Shown in pieces: positions 16,390 through 24,763 of a DNA stretch of 35,164 nt (its first letter is position 1; each line of letters opens with the position of its first letter). The position numbers and the translations under genes are program-made. Source of the stretch: Rickettsiaceae bacterium (GTDB taxonomy: Bacteria; Pseudomonadota; Alphaproteobacteria; Rickettsiales; Rickettsiaceae); contig JAOMYS010000001.1 of the NCBI GenBank assembly GCA_028372485.1, positions 1-35,164 of the forward strand, given 5' to 3'. Under the pieces are notes generated by a model. That model worked only from the letters and a program-made list of their open reading frames with translations, did not search any database and had not been told where the DNA came from.

Positions 16390-17838
16390 TTAATCCTGAC
16401 TATGGTTGTTGAAGAAATCCTCGAACTTCTGATTAAAGAATCTTCTATCTTGATGTAACCTTGCTTTACTCTGGGCTATTGTGTCGTATCTCTTAAATGC
16501 AGCATTCTTATGTTCTGCAAGTAACCTCATTGTTGTTCTGGCTTCCGCTTCAAATGCTTTAAAAGCCTCACCATCTGCAATTTGGGCAAATGCTAGTTCT
16601 CCGACCGCTTCTTGCACCTCCTGTAGAAGGAGTGCCAAGTAGCTGGTAACTACATCAAAGCATAGAGCTTCTATGAACTCTGATTGATTCAGTGCAACAT
16701 TTGCTTTGTTTGAGTAAACACCTAAATCAATTTCAATCTTGGTAATAAGGGGCATAGAGGACAAGGATACTAGGGTTTCTTCCTCACCCGTTAAATCTCC
16801 TTGATTGACATATACTTTTTCAACTATCTGCTCTATTAGTTTTGATATTTTGGTAAATAGAACTGAGTCTTTATCGATTGCAGCCTCGCTAATAGTTGGC
16901 TTGAGGCATTTTTCAGTTTCATCGCATGTATAGAGCTTTACTTTGTTTGAGCCAGTTCCACCTACTCCCATGAAGTCTTTGATCAAATCCTTATTAATAA
17001 GTGACTTCTTATGGACTACAGATGGCTTACCATCATTATCTTTAGTGCCAATGATAGTACCTGATATACTCATCAGTAACTCCTTAAGCTCTCTGCCGCC
17101 AGCGTCAGAAGTGGTTTTTTTTGCAAGAGCCTTCCAAACTAGATTGAAATTATCACCAAGCTGGGATTCTAGTTCTGGGTTCTTGGTAGCATCACGACCA
17201 TCGTCTTCCTTTGATCTTGTAGTAACATCAGCAGCATCCTTGCCCTCGCCCTTTAGCACCATATCTGCTTGTCTGGTTGCTCTTGAGGAGGCTGCCATTT
17301 TAGATGCCATTCCATCTACTAACTTTGTCATATCTTCACAATCAGTTTTTGCCATGCCATTAATCCAGTCAGCTTTAGCATCCAACCATTCCATTAAATC
17401 CTGACATTGAGGGCATAGAGTTTTAATTGCCATCATTCCGCCATAAGTTACTGCGTTTTCTACTAGTCCTTTTAGATGGTTCATAAGTTCTGCTGATGAT
17501 ACTCCGCTTATACCTCCTCCTAGTATCTCAAGCTGCGCTCCGCATGGCAGACCACCCATCTTACATGATGGCGCTCTTACGTGTAGTAATTGCAAGCCAG
17601 GGTTTGCTGGGGTTTTAATAACAACAGAGCCTCCAGTAAGGTGACCTCCTTCTTGTTCTTTTGTGATAGCTCCTTTAGTGACATTACTCATAGTTCCACT
17701 TGGAAATACGTTTTTAACCAAAGTATCCAAACCAGCAAATGCGTTATTTGGCAGGAGCGATAGAGATAGCAGCAATATCAAAGTAACTTGCCTTAGATGC
17801 TGTTTTATTTTGTTATTAAGGTTTGATATCTGGCTCAT
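16390..17838 (-). CDS. traH: TraH, pilus assembly / mating-pair protein
   Basis: F-type TraH (482 residues; F about 458). After a signal peptide (hydrophobic to about residue 35, cleavage near NAFA) comes the family start, with residues like GLDTLVKNVFPSGTMSNVT, then the Gly-rich SCKMGGLPCGAQLEILGGG, and the conserved Cys pair in KTLCPQCQDLMEWLDAKAD. A long helical C-terminus follows. It is periplasmic or outer-membrane associated and works with TraF and TraG. The start overlaps the traF stop as TAATG, with GAGG upstream. Confidence 0.92.
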   Translation of the reverse strand: MSQISNLNNKIKQHLRQVTLILLLSLSLLPNNAFAGLDTLVKNVFPSGTMSNVTKGAITKEQEGGHLTGGSVVIKTPANPGLQLLHVRAPSCKMGGLPCGAQLEILGGGISGVSSAELMNHLKGLVENAVTYGGMMAIKTLCPQCQDLMEWLDAKADWINGMAKTDCEDMTKLVDGMASKMAASSRATRQADMVLKGEGKDAADVTTRSKEDDGRDATKNPELESQLGDNFNLVWKALAKKTTSDAGGRELKELLMSISGTIIGTKDNDGKPSVVHKKSLINKDLIKDFMGVGGTGSNKVKLYTCDETEKCLKPTISEAAIDKDSVLFTKISKLIEQIVEKVYVNQGDLTGEEETLVSLSSMPLITKIEIDLGVYSNKANVALNQSEFIEALCFDVVTSYLALLLQEVQEAVGELAFAQIADGEAFKAFEAEARTTMRLLAEHKNAAFKRYDTIAQSKARLHQDRRFFNQKFEDFFNNHSQD

Positions 17839-18653
17839 TATTTTTTTGCCTCGTCTTTACTTTCGTTTTTGTGTTTTTCTAGGTAATCAGCAAGCAGCAA
17901 CGCTTTATCCTCTAAATCAGGAATAGATACAGCTCCCCTTGCTAGTTCAAAGCGCATACTGCTATCCTTGGTAACTGCTATTACAGTTGGCATAACATTT
18001 AGATTTAATGCCTTTGTAATTGCTGGATTATTGTGAGTTTTAAAATATTTGCTTTTACTGTTATCAGCTGAGACTGCCTCTACTTTGAATCCGTATTTAT
18101 TGGCAAAGGAATTGAGGTGTTTCTCTAGCAGCGGGCAATGAGAGCAATTCTCCTCTCTAAATACGAACAGCTCTATTTTAGGGATTAGTGATTTAATGGT
18201 TTGCTTATCTCTTGCCTGCTTTTCTGATTTCTTAACATTCCTTCCGTAAATATTTTGCGGAGCGTTTAAATTATCTGCTAGATTTGGATTTAGGAAATTT
18301 GCCATAGCAAAGTTGCGGGCTAATGTCATTGATGCGTTTAGCATCTCTTGTTCCTTTTCTTTGTAGAGCCTGATGTAATTTATGTTATCTGGGTAACGGA
18401 TCATCATGTGACGTAAGTTCTCAAGCTCTTCCTTAAACTCTTCGTTTTCATGTTTTGCCTTTTCCATCTCCTCTTTTGTTGGAATATGATTTGGGTCTTG
18501 CGGCTCTTGCGGTGGGTTTTGATCTACACCCTCATCCCTCTCCTTTTCTTCAAACCATAACCAGCCACGATAGCTCTGATTGAAGAAATTAGATTTTGCA
18601 GCATTGGCACTGGTGCTAATAAACAAGAATAGTAAAATTATTATTTGTTTCAT
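17838..18653 (-). CDS. traF: TraF, thioredoxin-like pilus assembly protein with CXXC
   Basis: F-type TraF (271 residues; F about 247). It has a signal peptide (1-18), the family start FFNQSYRGWLWFEEK (23-37), a helical middle and a thioredoxin-fold C-terminal domain with the active site Cys170-Ser-His-Cys173, then a cis-Pro-like MPTVIAV. F TraF itself lacks the CXXC, and oxidoreductase work there falls to TrbB. Here no separate trbB is seen, so this protein may combine both roles (inference). Its start overlaps the traN stop as ATGA. Confidence 0.9.
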   Translation of the reverse strand: MKQIIILLFLFISTSANAAKSNFFNQSYRGWLWFEEKERDEGVDQNPPQEPQDPNHIPTKEEMEKAKHENEEFKEELENLRHMMIRYPDNINYIRLYKEKEQEMLNASMTLARNFAMANFLNPNLADNLNAPQNIYGRNVKKSEKQARDKQTIKSLIPKIELFVFREENCSHCPLLEKHLNSFANKYGFKVEAVSADNSKSKYFKTHNNPAITKALNLNVMPTVIAVTKDSSMRFELARGAVSIPDLEDKALLLADYLEKHKNESKDEAKK

Positions 18654-20155
18654 TGTTCGATCTCGCTAAATTCTCTTTTTAAACGTGATAGCTCGCTTTG
18701 AGCGTTTGACTGAATTTGCCATAATCTCATAAGCTCTGGATACCAAGGCTGGTGTTTATGTCTTGAAATCTCATAGCGAGAATTACTATGTCTGTCTAAA
18801 AAGGCATAATAAGGTCTTACCGCTTGCTCATATTTACTTTCAGCAAGGGCTATTTCTTGTTTTTTACGATTAATCCGCTGTAACTTTTCTTGCCTTTCAG
18901 CCTCTATTTTAGCCAAACGTTCAGCCTCGGCTTTTCGTTGTTTTTCTGCTGCTATTTTGGCTACTTGTTCCTTACTCTCCCGCTCTAACCGCTCTTGCTC
19001 AATACGTCTTTCCTCTTCTGCTTCCCAAGAATCATCTTTAATGTTTTTATTTAGCCCAGCAAATCTGTTATCAGGATTATTCTCATCGCCGTCATATTCC
19101 TTAATGTTCATATGAGCTTTGATGGTTGCTGCTATTTCTTCTGGGTTAGGTGTTTTGTATGTGCCTGTGAATTTGACCATCAGCTCATTAACAAAGTCAC
19201 TGAAATCCATCTTGCTAAAATCAAGACCATTTCCAACCTTATTGCCATGTTTGTCGTAGCCTGTAATTTCTTCTATAGTTAGCCCTCTGCAATTAGGTCT
19301 CTTTCCATTGCCAAAATCAATACCTAGCTGTTTTCTCCCCTCTACTTGCACTACTTTTTCTAGCATATTACCGAAGCAACAGAATTTATGTTTAACTACT
19401 ACCCCGAACTTCCCTTTATTTTCTTTGCCAACATATACGCATAGATTCTTTTCTCGAAGCTTCATTAGACTGACTTCATCCTTGGTACATTTTGCGCCGA
19501 GTTGTTTTCCCCAGCCTTTTGCAGTTTCAGGGCAGCAATTACTATAGCCTGCTGCTTTTTTAGAGCAGTGGCTTTGGAATCCTGCAAATAAGCTAAAATT
19601 ATGATCCTTATCAGGTTTCATGTGACTACTAGAATGAAGCTTAGATACTGCGTCCATCATCTCCCCATTTGTAAGATATGATTTATCAACGCAGTTACCA
19701 TCTATGCAAGGCACTCCTTTGCATACGACTTTTTCCTCGCCTTCTTTCTCGACTAGATCAACTCTCGCTTCTTTGTTTTCCTTTTGTGTGGTGATCCAAG
19801 ATTTACAGGAAAACTCACGTTTTAGATTAACGCAATAACCCATAGAGTCTTTAAGCAGGCATTCCTTATTGGCGACAGCGTAACAATGAGCATATAGCCT
19901 ACAATCATTCTTACTCGGGTAATTGCACGTTTTTACGTATGAGTATTCCCAGCATGGCTTATACACATCAAATCCATCTACTTTCCTTGTGGCTGCACCA
20001 CTTGTGCATACCCTACCCTGATCATGACATGGATATTTTGAAGCAAAGCGATTACCAGCAAAAGAGTTGCTGGTGATTAGGATGTAGCACAAGAATACGA
20101 GAAGGAATCTTATATTTTTCAGCGTGGGGATATGTTTGACTATGTGATTCATCAT
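18650..20155 (-). CDS. traN: TraN, Cys-rich mating-pair stabilisation adhesin
   Basis: Outer-membrane, Cys-rich mating-aggregate stabiliser. The start at 20155 (ATGATG, overlapping the previous stop as ATGA) gives a signal peptide ending near NSFA. Residues about 40-130 hold the typical TraN pattern CHDQGRVC, PCWEYSYVKTC, DCRLYAHC, with many further paired cysteines to about 270 (SNCCPETAKGWG, CCFGNML). About 365-500 is a Glu/Lys/Arg/Ala-rich coiled coil, unlike F TraN. F TraN is about 600 residues. Disulfide formation must depend on periplasmic oxidoreductases such as the DsbA-like and TraF proteins of this operon. A start at 20167 is possible but lacks the coupling overlap. Confidence 0.85.
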   Translation of the reverse strand: MMNHIVKHIPTLKNIRFLLVFLCYILITSNSFAGNRFASKYPCHDQGRVCTSGAATRKVDGFDVYKPCWEYSYVKTCNYPSKNDCRLYAHCYAVANKECLLKDSMGYCVNLKREFSCKSWITTQKENKEARVDLVEKEGEEKVVCKGVPCIDGNCVDKSYLTNGEMMDAVSKLHSSSHMKPDKDHNFSLFAGFQSHCSKKAAGYSNCCPETAKGWGKQLGAKCTKDEVSLMKLREKNLCVYVGKENKGKFGVVVKHKFCCFGNMLEKVVQVEGRKQLGIDFGNGKRPNCRGLTIEEITGYDKHGNKVGNGLDFSKMDFSDFVNELMVKFTGTYKTPNPEEIAATIKAHMNIKEYDGDENNPDNRFAGLNKNIKDDSWEAEEERRIEQERLERESKEQVAKIAAEKQRKAEAERLAKIEAERQEKLQRINRKKQEIALAESKYEQAVRPYYAFLDRHSNSRYEISRHKHQPWYPELMRLWQIQSNAQSELSRLKREFSEIEQ

Positions 20156-21228
20156 TTGATACCACACCTCTCAGTCCAGTCTTCACTCCACTGCTCGCAT
20201 ACCTGGTATGGCTCTCTATAGGTATAACCAAATTCATATTCATCCCATGCAACACGCCATCTACATCCTACTGGGTTGATATTACCTATTCCTCTACCTG
20301 GAAAATCTACATGCTCGCCTATTTGCTCAAGAGGTAGTCCGAGATGTGCTGCTATGTGCGCTCTTGCATCTGCAATTATTGCAGCAGGATTATGACGCCA
20401 TGGTGAGTCTATCTGATATTCTCCCCATCCTTGTGGATGATGAGAGGTTATGTGCCAGCCCCAGCGTTTCTTTTTCCACTTAACCGCCCAGCCCCAGTTC
20501 ATCTTATTATGATGCAACCAGTGACCATTAAATCTTATTGTTCTTGGAACTGGATCTTTGTATCTTGTTCCAGTCCGTATGCATTTTGCAGTTAGAGTAT
20601 CTCTGCAATTGTAACTATTTCGTAGTTCCTCGCAGAATGTTTGATTATAGATTGTATCTCTATGATTAGATGTTCTGGTTTGTAGGAAATATTCAGGCTC
20701 TACTTTTTTATCTCCTTTGACGGTTTTGCAATCAACGCCTAAATCTTTTAACTGAGCTAAAATACTATCGAGCAATTTATCTTGCGCCTCTGCTATGGTT
20801 TTTGCATCTTTTAAATGTTGCTTTTCGCCTGGTCTTTTAGGATCTCTATAGATTTTGTTTAAAGTATCATCTTTGATTAGCTCCTCCCTGCCCTTTGAGG
20901 CTAAATCATTTTCATTGATGGACTCTAACTTGCTACTTTCACCCTCAAGTTCGCTTTTGCTTTTCTTGGTAATATATTTGAGTCCTTGTGGGTTTCCTCC
21001 CTCTCCTCCCATGGAGTCAATACCACCTTGCTTGCCATGCTCTAATTTATTGGTAAAATCTGCAAAATTATTAATTGAGCTATCAAACAAATCTGTTTGC
21101 TCGTTCTTTTGAGTTGGGATTTCTACCTCAAGATGATCCGCCTTAGCTATTGATGTAAATAGGTAGAATCCCATACATAGCCAGAATATAAGAAGCGGGA
21201 TAATAATAAGGAGAAAGAGTTTATTCAT
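20152..21228 (-). CDS. TraN-like secreted Cys-containing protein
   Basis: A 358-residue protein with an N-terminal membrane or signal segment (LFLLIIIPLLIFWLCMGFYLF), a hydrophilic helical middle and a C-terminal domain from about 185. That domain has the TraN-type motif FCEELRNSYNCRDTLTAKC, a Trp/His-rich stretch (HWLHHNKMNWGWAVKWKKK) and a final CEQWSEDWTERC. I think it is a TraN-family relative or the ancestral N-terminal part of TraN now encoded separately. The downstream traN has its own signal peptide, which argues for two genes rather than a frameshift. GGAGAGG precedes the ATG, which overlaps the trbC stop as ATGA. Confidence 0.65.
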   Translation of the reverse strand: MNKLFLLIIIPLLIFWLCMGFYLFTSIAKADHLEVEIPTQKNEQTDLFDSSINNFADFTNKLEHGKQGGIDSMGGEGGNPQGLKYITKKSKSELEGESSKLESINENDLASKGREELIKDDTLNKIYRDPKRPGEKQHLKDAKTIAEAQDKLLDSILAQLKDLGVDCKTVKGDKKVEPEYFLQTRTSNHRDTIYNQTFCEELRNSYNCRDTLTAKCIRTGTRYKDPVPRTIRFNGHWLHHNKMNWGWAVKWKKKRWGWHITSHHPQGWGEYQIDSPWRHNPAAIIADARAHIAAHLGLPLEQIGEHVDFPGRGIGNINPVGCRWRVAWDEYEFGYTYREPYQVCEQWSEDWTERCGIK

Positions 21229-21917
21229 TGATCCTCTCCTTCTGCCTCAATTAACTTATTTTGGGCAATTTCAGCTAACTCTCCATGGTCTTTAAAAAGC
21301 TCAAGTGCTTTTTTTATTCCGATAGAGCCTGTTACTTTGTCGAATGTGACCTTTGGATTCTCAGTAAACACATCTTCTTCCTTTGCTAGAACAAAGCTTG
21401 GAACATTTGTGATGCCAAACTGCTTAAATGATTCATCGTCTATTTGCATCGCAATAGCGTTATTATCATTTCCTGATATCTCAGATACCAAATCTGATAA
21501 TTTGCGCCATGAGCCATCAGGTAATCCTTGAAATACTAATATAGCGTTATATTTCTTAGCAGATCGTGCATATGATTTAAGGAGGTTCATACTCATAGAG
21601 CTACTAACATAAATACGAAGAGATGTATTGGACGTTAGATCGTCTGAGTCATCGCTTGGACTTGAATCGATACTATTTCTAGCTTGATTAATATCACGCC
21701 CTAGCATCTCTTGTAATTCATACCATTTCTTTTTAATTGTAGGCATGTTCATCTGCATTGATCTTTTTCTAATATCTTTGGCATATTCCAAATCTTCTAT
21801 TTTAAATTCAAACCTTGCATTGTAATCCGCCTCGTCTTGTTCTTTGCTTGGCGTAGCAATCGCATTACCGCAAAACAGCAGTAAAACTAAAGGAAACAGC
21901 AGTTTTTTTTGCGCCAT
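21225..21917 (-). CDS. trbC: TrbC, F-type pilus assembly protein
   Basis: A periplasmic protein of the F-type TrbC family (230 residues; F about 212), which in F interacts with TraW and is needed for pilus assembly. It has a signal peptide (MAQKKLLFPLVLLLFCGNAIA) and a C-terminal thioredoxin-like region with the family pattern LRIYVSSSMSMNLLKSYA, then FGITNVPSFVLAKE. The start at 21917 follows GGGGGT; a longer frame begins at 21932. Either way it overlaps the traU 3' end by tens of bases. Order traU-trbC-traN matches F. Confidence 0.88.
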   Translation of the reverse strand: MAQKKLLFPLVLLLFCGNAIATPSKEQDEADYNARFEFKIEDLEYAKDIRKRSMQMNMPTIKKKWYELQEMLGRDINQARNSIDSSPSDDSDDLTSNTSLRIYVSSSMSMNLLKSYARSAKKYNAILVFQGLPDGSWRKLSDLVSEISGNDNNAIAMQIDDESFKQFGITNVPSFVLAKEEDVFTENPKVTFDKVTGSIGIKKALELFKDHGELAEIAQNKLIEAEGEDQ

Positions 21918-22972
21918 ATCAAGTACCCCCAATCTTGTCCGTCATACGGATATTCTTTAAAATTACTGTAGAGCATGTCAGACATGCCAAGTGGAAAGCA
22001 TCCCATAGATCCTTTAGTGGATTTTGGGTTGACCATTTGCAGCTTGTATTGTTTCTTCTTGATTTTAAATGCTCGGTTTTTTCTGCAGATATCACCATTT
22101 ATTTCATCGCTATCTGTTGCTGTTCTCATGGACATCCCCATGCGATGCATTTTAGCAATTATTCGGTAGGTAAGGAGGCTGCTATTTTGCACTCCGCCAA
22201 TATGGTCAGAGTTTGCTCCGCTAAAGGGATAAATATTACCCCAGCAACCAGCACACCAAAACATTGGCTCAAGTGGCATATTAAATGTACTTGCAGCACA
22301 GTCTAAACCACATGATACTTGTGCTATTGGATTACCAAACAATATAGCCTCTGGATTCATCAGAGATTGAAGTTTTGGATCGTTCCAGCTAATGTCAAAC
22401 TCGCTCATATAAGCAACATCGACAGTTCCACCCTCTAGGCAAACAAAGTCAGTAAGTAGCTCAAGCCAGTAAATAAGTGGGTATACATAATAATGAACAT
22501 GATAGAAGCTTGTGTGGGTGTTTCTTCTATCGCCCCCACGCTCTGCTGTAGATATTTTCTTCTTATCACTACCGAACTCTATGCCTCCGAGATTTACCAT
22601 GCAGTAAGGTGTTCTAGTGACGTCAACAAGACGTGCTGGCTCCCAGAATCCAATCGATACTCCAGGTATTGGTACGTTTGCTTTGTTGCATAGGCATAAA
22701 GGAGATTTTGGATTGGCTCTATCACGCTTTTTAGGTGACATCCCTTTGCCGATAGAGAATCCGCCAATAGAAATAGGCATAATGCAACTCCAGCAGACAT
22801 CTGTTATCGGATTGACAAAATGCCCCTTGCAAGTTACGCTAGCGCTTGCTGATATGGGTATTGTAATTGCTACAAACAGCATGATTATATACCGATGTAA
22901 GTGTTGTAGCTGGCTGGTAGTTCTGATCCTCCAAGATACGAGACTACCTACCAGCGAATGCTGATGTTTCAT
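21887..22972 (-). CDS. traU: TraU, pilus assembly / DNA transfer protein
   Basis: F-type TraU (361 residues; F about 330), a Cys-rich periplasmic protein. An N-terminal signal region (about 1-44, long n-region, ending SASA) precedes CKGHFVNPITDVCWSCIMP, the family signature. CLCNK, FWCAGCWGNIYPFSG and a final WRKKNCC are also typical. At least a dozen cysteines imply disulfides. The start overlaps the previous stop as ATGA with AAAGGT upstream. Confidence 0.93.
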   Translation of the reverse strand: MKHQHSLVGSLVSWRIRTTSQLQHLHRYIIMLFVAITIPISASASVTCKGHFVNPITDVCWSCIMPISIGGFSIGKGMSPKKRDRANPKSPLCLCNKANVPIPGVSIGFWEPARLVDVTRTPYCMVNLGGIEFGSDKKKISTAERGGDRRNTHTSFYHVHYYVYPLIYWLELLTDFVCLEGGTVDVAYMSEFDISWNDPKLQSLMNPEAILFGNPIAQVSCGLDCAASTFNMPLEPMFWCAGCWGNIYPFSGANSDHIGGVQNSSLLTYRIIAKMHRMGMSMRTATDSDEINGDICRKNRAFKIKKKQYKLQMVNPKSTKGSMGCFPLGMSDMLYSNFKEYPYDGQDWGYLIWRKKNCCFL

Positions 22973-23436
22973 TTTTTACCTTTAACTATCATATCTTGCA
23001 AAACCTCATAAGCTTTAATATCATGGTTCATTACCATTTTGTGAGCCAGTTCTGGAGTTACCTTGTGTTTTTCTATTATTGCGGTTTCAATAAACAGTGT
23101 ATTTTTGTTTAGAATTGAATTATCAATAATTTCCTTTAATTGAGATTTTAATTTATCTTGTGCGATTTTACGCTTCCTCTCGTCCTCTGCCATAGCGGAC
23201 TGCTCTTGTTCAATTCTGTTTTTTAATTCTGCATGCACCATCCCCAGAGTTATCATGTTATTTGGGTCTTGTTGTAATATCCTTATTACCTTATCTATAC
23301 GCTCTTTAGTATTAGGACTTGCTGGATCAGCCAAATTGGCAAAAGAAGATACAGATGTAAATATCCCTATCAGAAATATGCAAATAGCAATCTTGCTTAC
23401 AAATGTTTTGGCTTGTGATGCGTGTTTAGTGTTCAT
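22969..23436 (-). CDS. hypothetical periplasmic helical protein
   Basis: Unrecognised 155-residue protein with a signal peptide (hydrophobic to about residue 33, cleavage near SSFA). The mature part is mainly helical, with a Glu/Lys/Arg/Gln-rich coiled-coil stretch in the middle (EQEQSAMAEDERKRKIAQDK). GAGGTAG precedes the ATG. It sits between traW and traU, where F has no gene of this kind. The periplasmic location and tight coupling suggest an accessory role in the secretion apparatus (inference). Confidence 0.7.
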   Translation of the reverse strand: MNTKHASQAKTFVSKIAICIFLIGIFTSVSSFANLADPASPNTKERIDKVIRILQQDPNNMITLGMVHAELKNRIEQEQSAMAEDERKRKIAQDKLKSQLKEIIDNSILNKNTLFIETAIIEKHKVTPELAHKMVMNHDIKAYEVLQDMIVKGKK

Positions 23437-23437
23437 G

Positions 23438-23869
23438 TTAAACTACCTCTTTTTTAAATTTGTTATGTAGCATAATACTGATTGCAACAATTAAGTATTT
23501 TATCGCTACATACACAGACTCCGTGTCAAAATCTTCCTGATAGTAAACACTCAACATGTAAAACAGCATTATTGAAAACGCAATTAATGTGACAATGATT
23601 TTCATTTCTTTGTATGTAGGAAGCTCATAATATTTAGGTATATCTTTAAAACATATAGTGGCTAGTAAACTTACAAAATGTAAAGCAGTCGCTAGTTTGC
23701 CAGCAAAAATCAATCCAAGAGCTAAACTAAGGATAACGCATTTTACAATAGGTTCGTTTGTGCAAAAATCTGAACTTAAATTTAAAGCAAAAGTAGTACA
23801 AAAACAGCCAAGGAGCAGTAATGTATAAAAACTATAACGCTCACATATAATTTTAATTAAATTCATCAT
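23438..23869 (-). CDS. hypothetical multi-pass membrane protein
   Basis: Unrecognised 143-residue protein with about four hydrophobic segments (near YTLLLLGCFCTTFAL, CVILSLALGLIFAG, IIVTLIAFSIMLFYML and YLIVAISIML). The ATG overlaps the traW stop by four bases and has GAGG upstream, so it is part of the operon. F has no counterpart between traW and traU. Confidence 0.7.
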   Translation of the reverse strand: MMNLIKIICERYSFYTLLLLGCFCTTFALNLSSDFCTNEPIVKCVILSLALGLIFAGKLATALHFVSLLATICFKDIPKYYELPTYKEMKIIVTLIAFSIMLFYMLSVYYQEDFDTESVYVAIKYLIVAISIMLHNKFKKEVV

Positions 23870-24717
23870 CTTGGTACCTCAATCTCTTCTATTTTGAGAG
23901 CCAACCCCTCTTGCACAACAACAGCAGGACTTGCTTTAATGCCAAACTTTGTAGTTAACTCTCCGCTTTGATCAAAGTACACCTTATCAGCGTGGATCTC
24001 TCCTAGCTCTTCTTTTAACTTGAATACGCTACCCCCAATAAGGATCACTCTATCTTCTATTATTTGATTCTTTACTTTAGGACTTGGGGTCTTTAGTCTC
24101 TCTTTTAGCCATTCTATTTGATCTTTGTTTCTGCCATCTACAAAAAATATTCTTCTGTTTAAGTCCATATGCTCTAGAGGATTAACTGTAGTTCCCGCTT
24201 TATGTAGTATTTTTCCGCAAGGTAGTGCAGCATCTTTATCAAGAGTATAACTTGGGTCAAAATAGAACGTTCTGTCTTTCGTTGCTGTCTGGATGCCTTT
24301 TACGGGAGTGGGATTCTCAACTTTGTGTTTGGCTCTTTTTTGTATTTTGTCTTTTTCACTTTCAATATCCACTTTCTCCATACGATTTTTCATCATCTGG
24401 ATAAATGGCTCTTCTGTTATTTTAAAACTCGCTCCATGAGTTCCAAAATCTATTGCACTTGCATTTGTAGGTAGTATTATTTGCAATAATATAATCAAGA
24501 CTATAAATATTATGAAAGCCCTGAATACTATCGTTGTTGTTTTTGTTATTGCATTACTTTCTATATCATTTGAGGCAATGGCTGCCTCTAAATTTGATCT
24601 TGATGCTGGAGCTAATACACCTTGGTACTCTTTAGTTGCGCCTATTATTTCCTGTATCCTTGCTCTCTTATCTGTGCGTCTTATCAAAGAATCTCCTGAA
24701 TATAAATTTTTTATCAT
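23866..24717 (-). CDS. traW: TraW, pilus assembly protein, with an antisense-derived N-terminal extension
   Basis: Residues 89 onward are TraW: mature start IDFGTHGASFKITEEPF (compare DLGTWGD...EP in F), then FYFDPSY, FFVDGRN, RVILIGG, VYFDQSGELTTKFGIKASPAVV. A signal-type hydrophobic run (about 66-83) ends NASA, with cleavage expected after residue 88. The 65 residues before it are unexpected: they are antisense to the pilin-like gene at 24512-24763. The ATG at 24717 overlaps the upstream stop as ATGA but has no Shine-Dalgarno sequence, unlike most neighbours, and no ATG, GTG or TTG lies closer to the signal peptide. The true start is therefore doubtful. F TraW is about 210 residues. Confidence 0.85.
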   Translation of the reverse strand: MIKNLYSGDSLIRRTDKRARIQEIIGATKEYQGVLAPASRSNLEAAIASNDIESNAITKTTTIVFRAFIIFIVLIILLQIILPTNASAIDFGTHGASFKITEEPFIQMMKNRMEKVDIESEKDKIQKRAKHKVENPTPVKGIQTATKDRTFYFDPSYTLDKDAALPCGKILHKAGTTVNPLEHMDLNRRIFFVDGRNKDQIEWLKERLKTPSPKVKNQIIEDRVILIGGSVFKLKEELGEIHADKVYFDQSGELTTKFGIKASPAVVVQEGLALKIEEIEVPR

Positions 24718-24763
24718 ACTACTTTTTTGTCTTTCATTGATTGTGGTATGGCTTTTGGTCTAG
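24512..24763 (+). CDS. pilin-like small membrane protein, antisense to traW
   Basis: An 83-residue protein with a signal peptide (NTIVVVFVIALLSISFEAMA) and mature start ASKFDLDAG. The pilin of this operon starts its mature form ASKFDIDAG, and the DNA is similar there too (about six differences in 33 bases). Two hydrophobic segments follow (VAPIISCILALLSVRLI and FFIILLFCLSLIVVWLLV), the topology of VirB2/TraA pilins. It lies on the opposite strand to the operon and overlaps the traW 5' end and the end of the gene upstream of traW. No Shine-Dalgarno is seen; a TATAAA lies only five bases before the ATG. Either a live second pilin-like gene or a remnant. Confidence 0.55.
   Translation: MKALNTIVVVFVIALLSISFEAMAASKFDLDAGANTPWYSLVAPIISCILALLSVRLIKESPEYKFFIILLFCLSLIVVWLLV

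Noticed and set aside
21935..22964. Several plus-strand open frames opposite traU
   Set aside because: They are mutually overlapping, lack domain features, and lie opposite a clear TraU.
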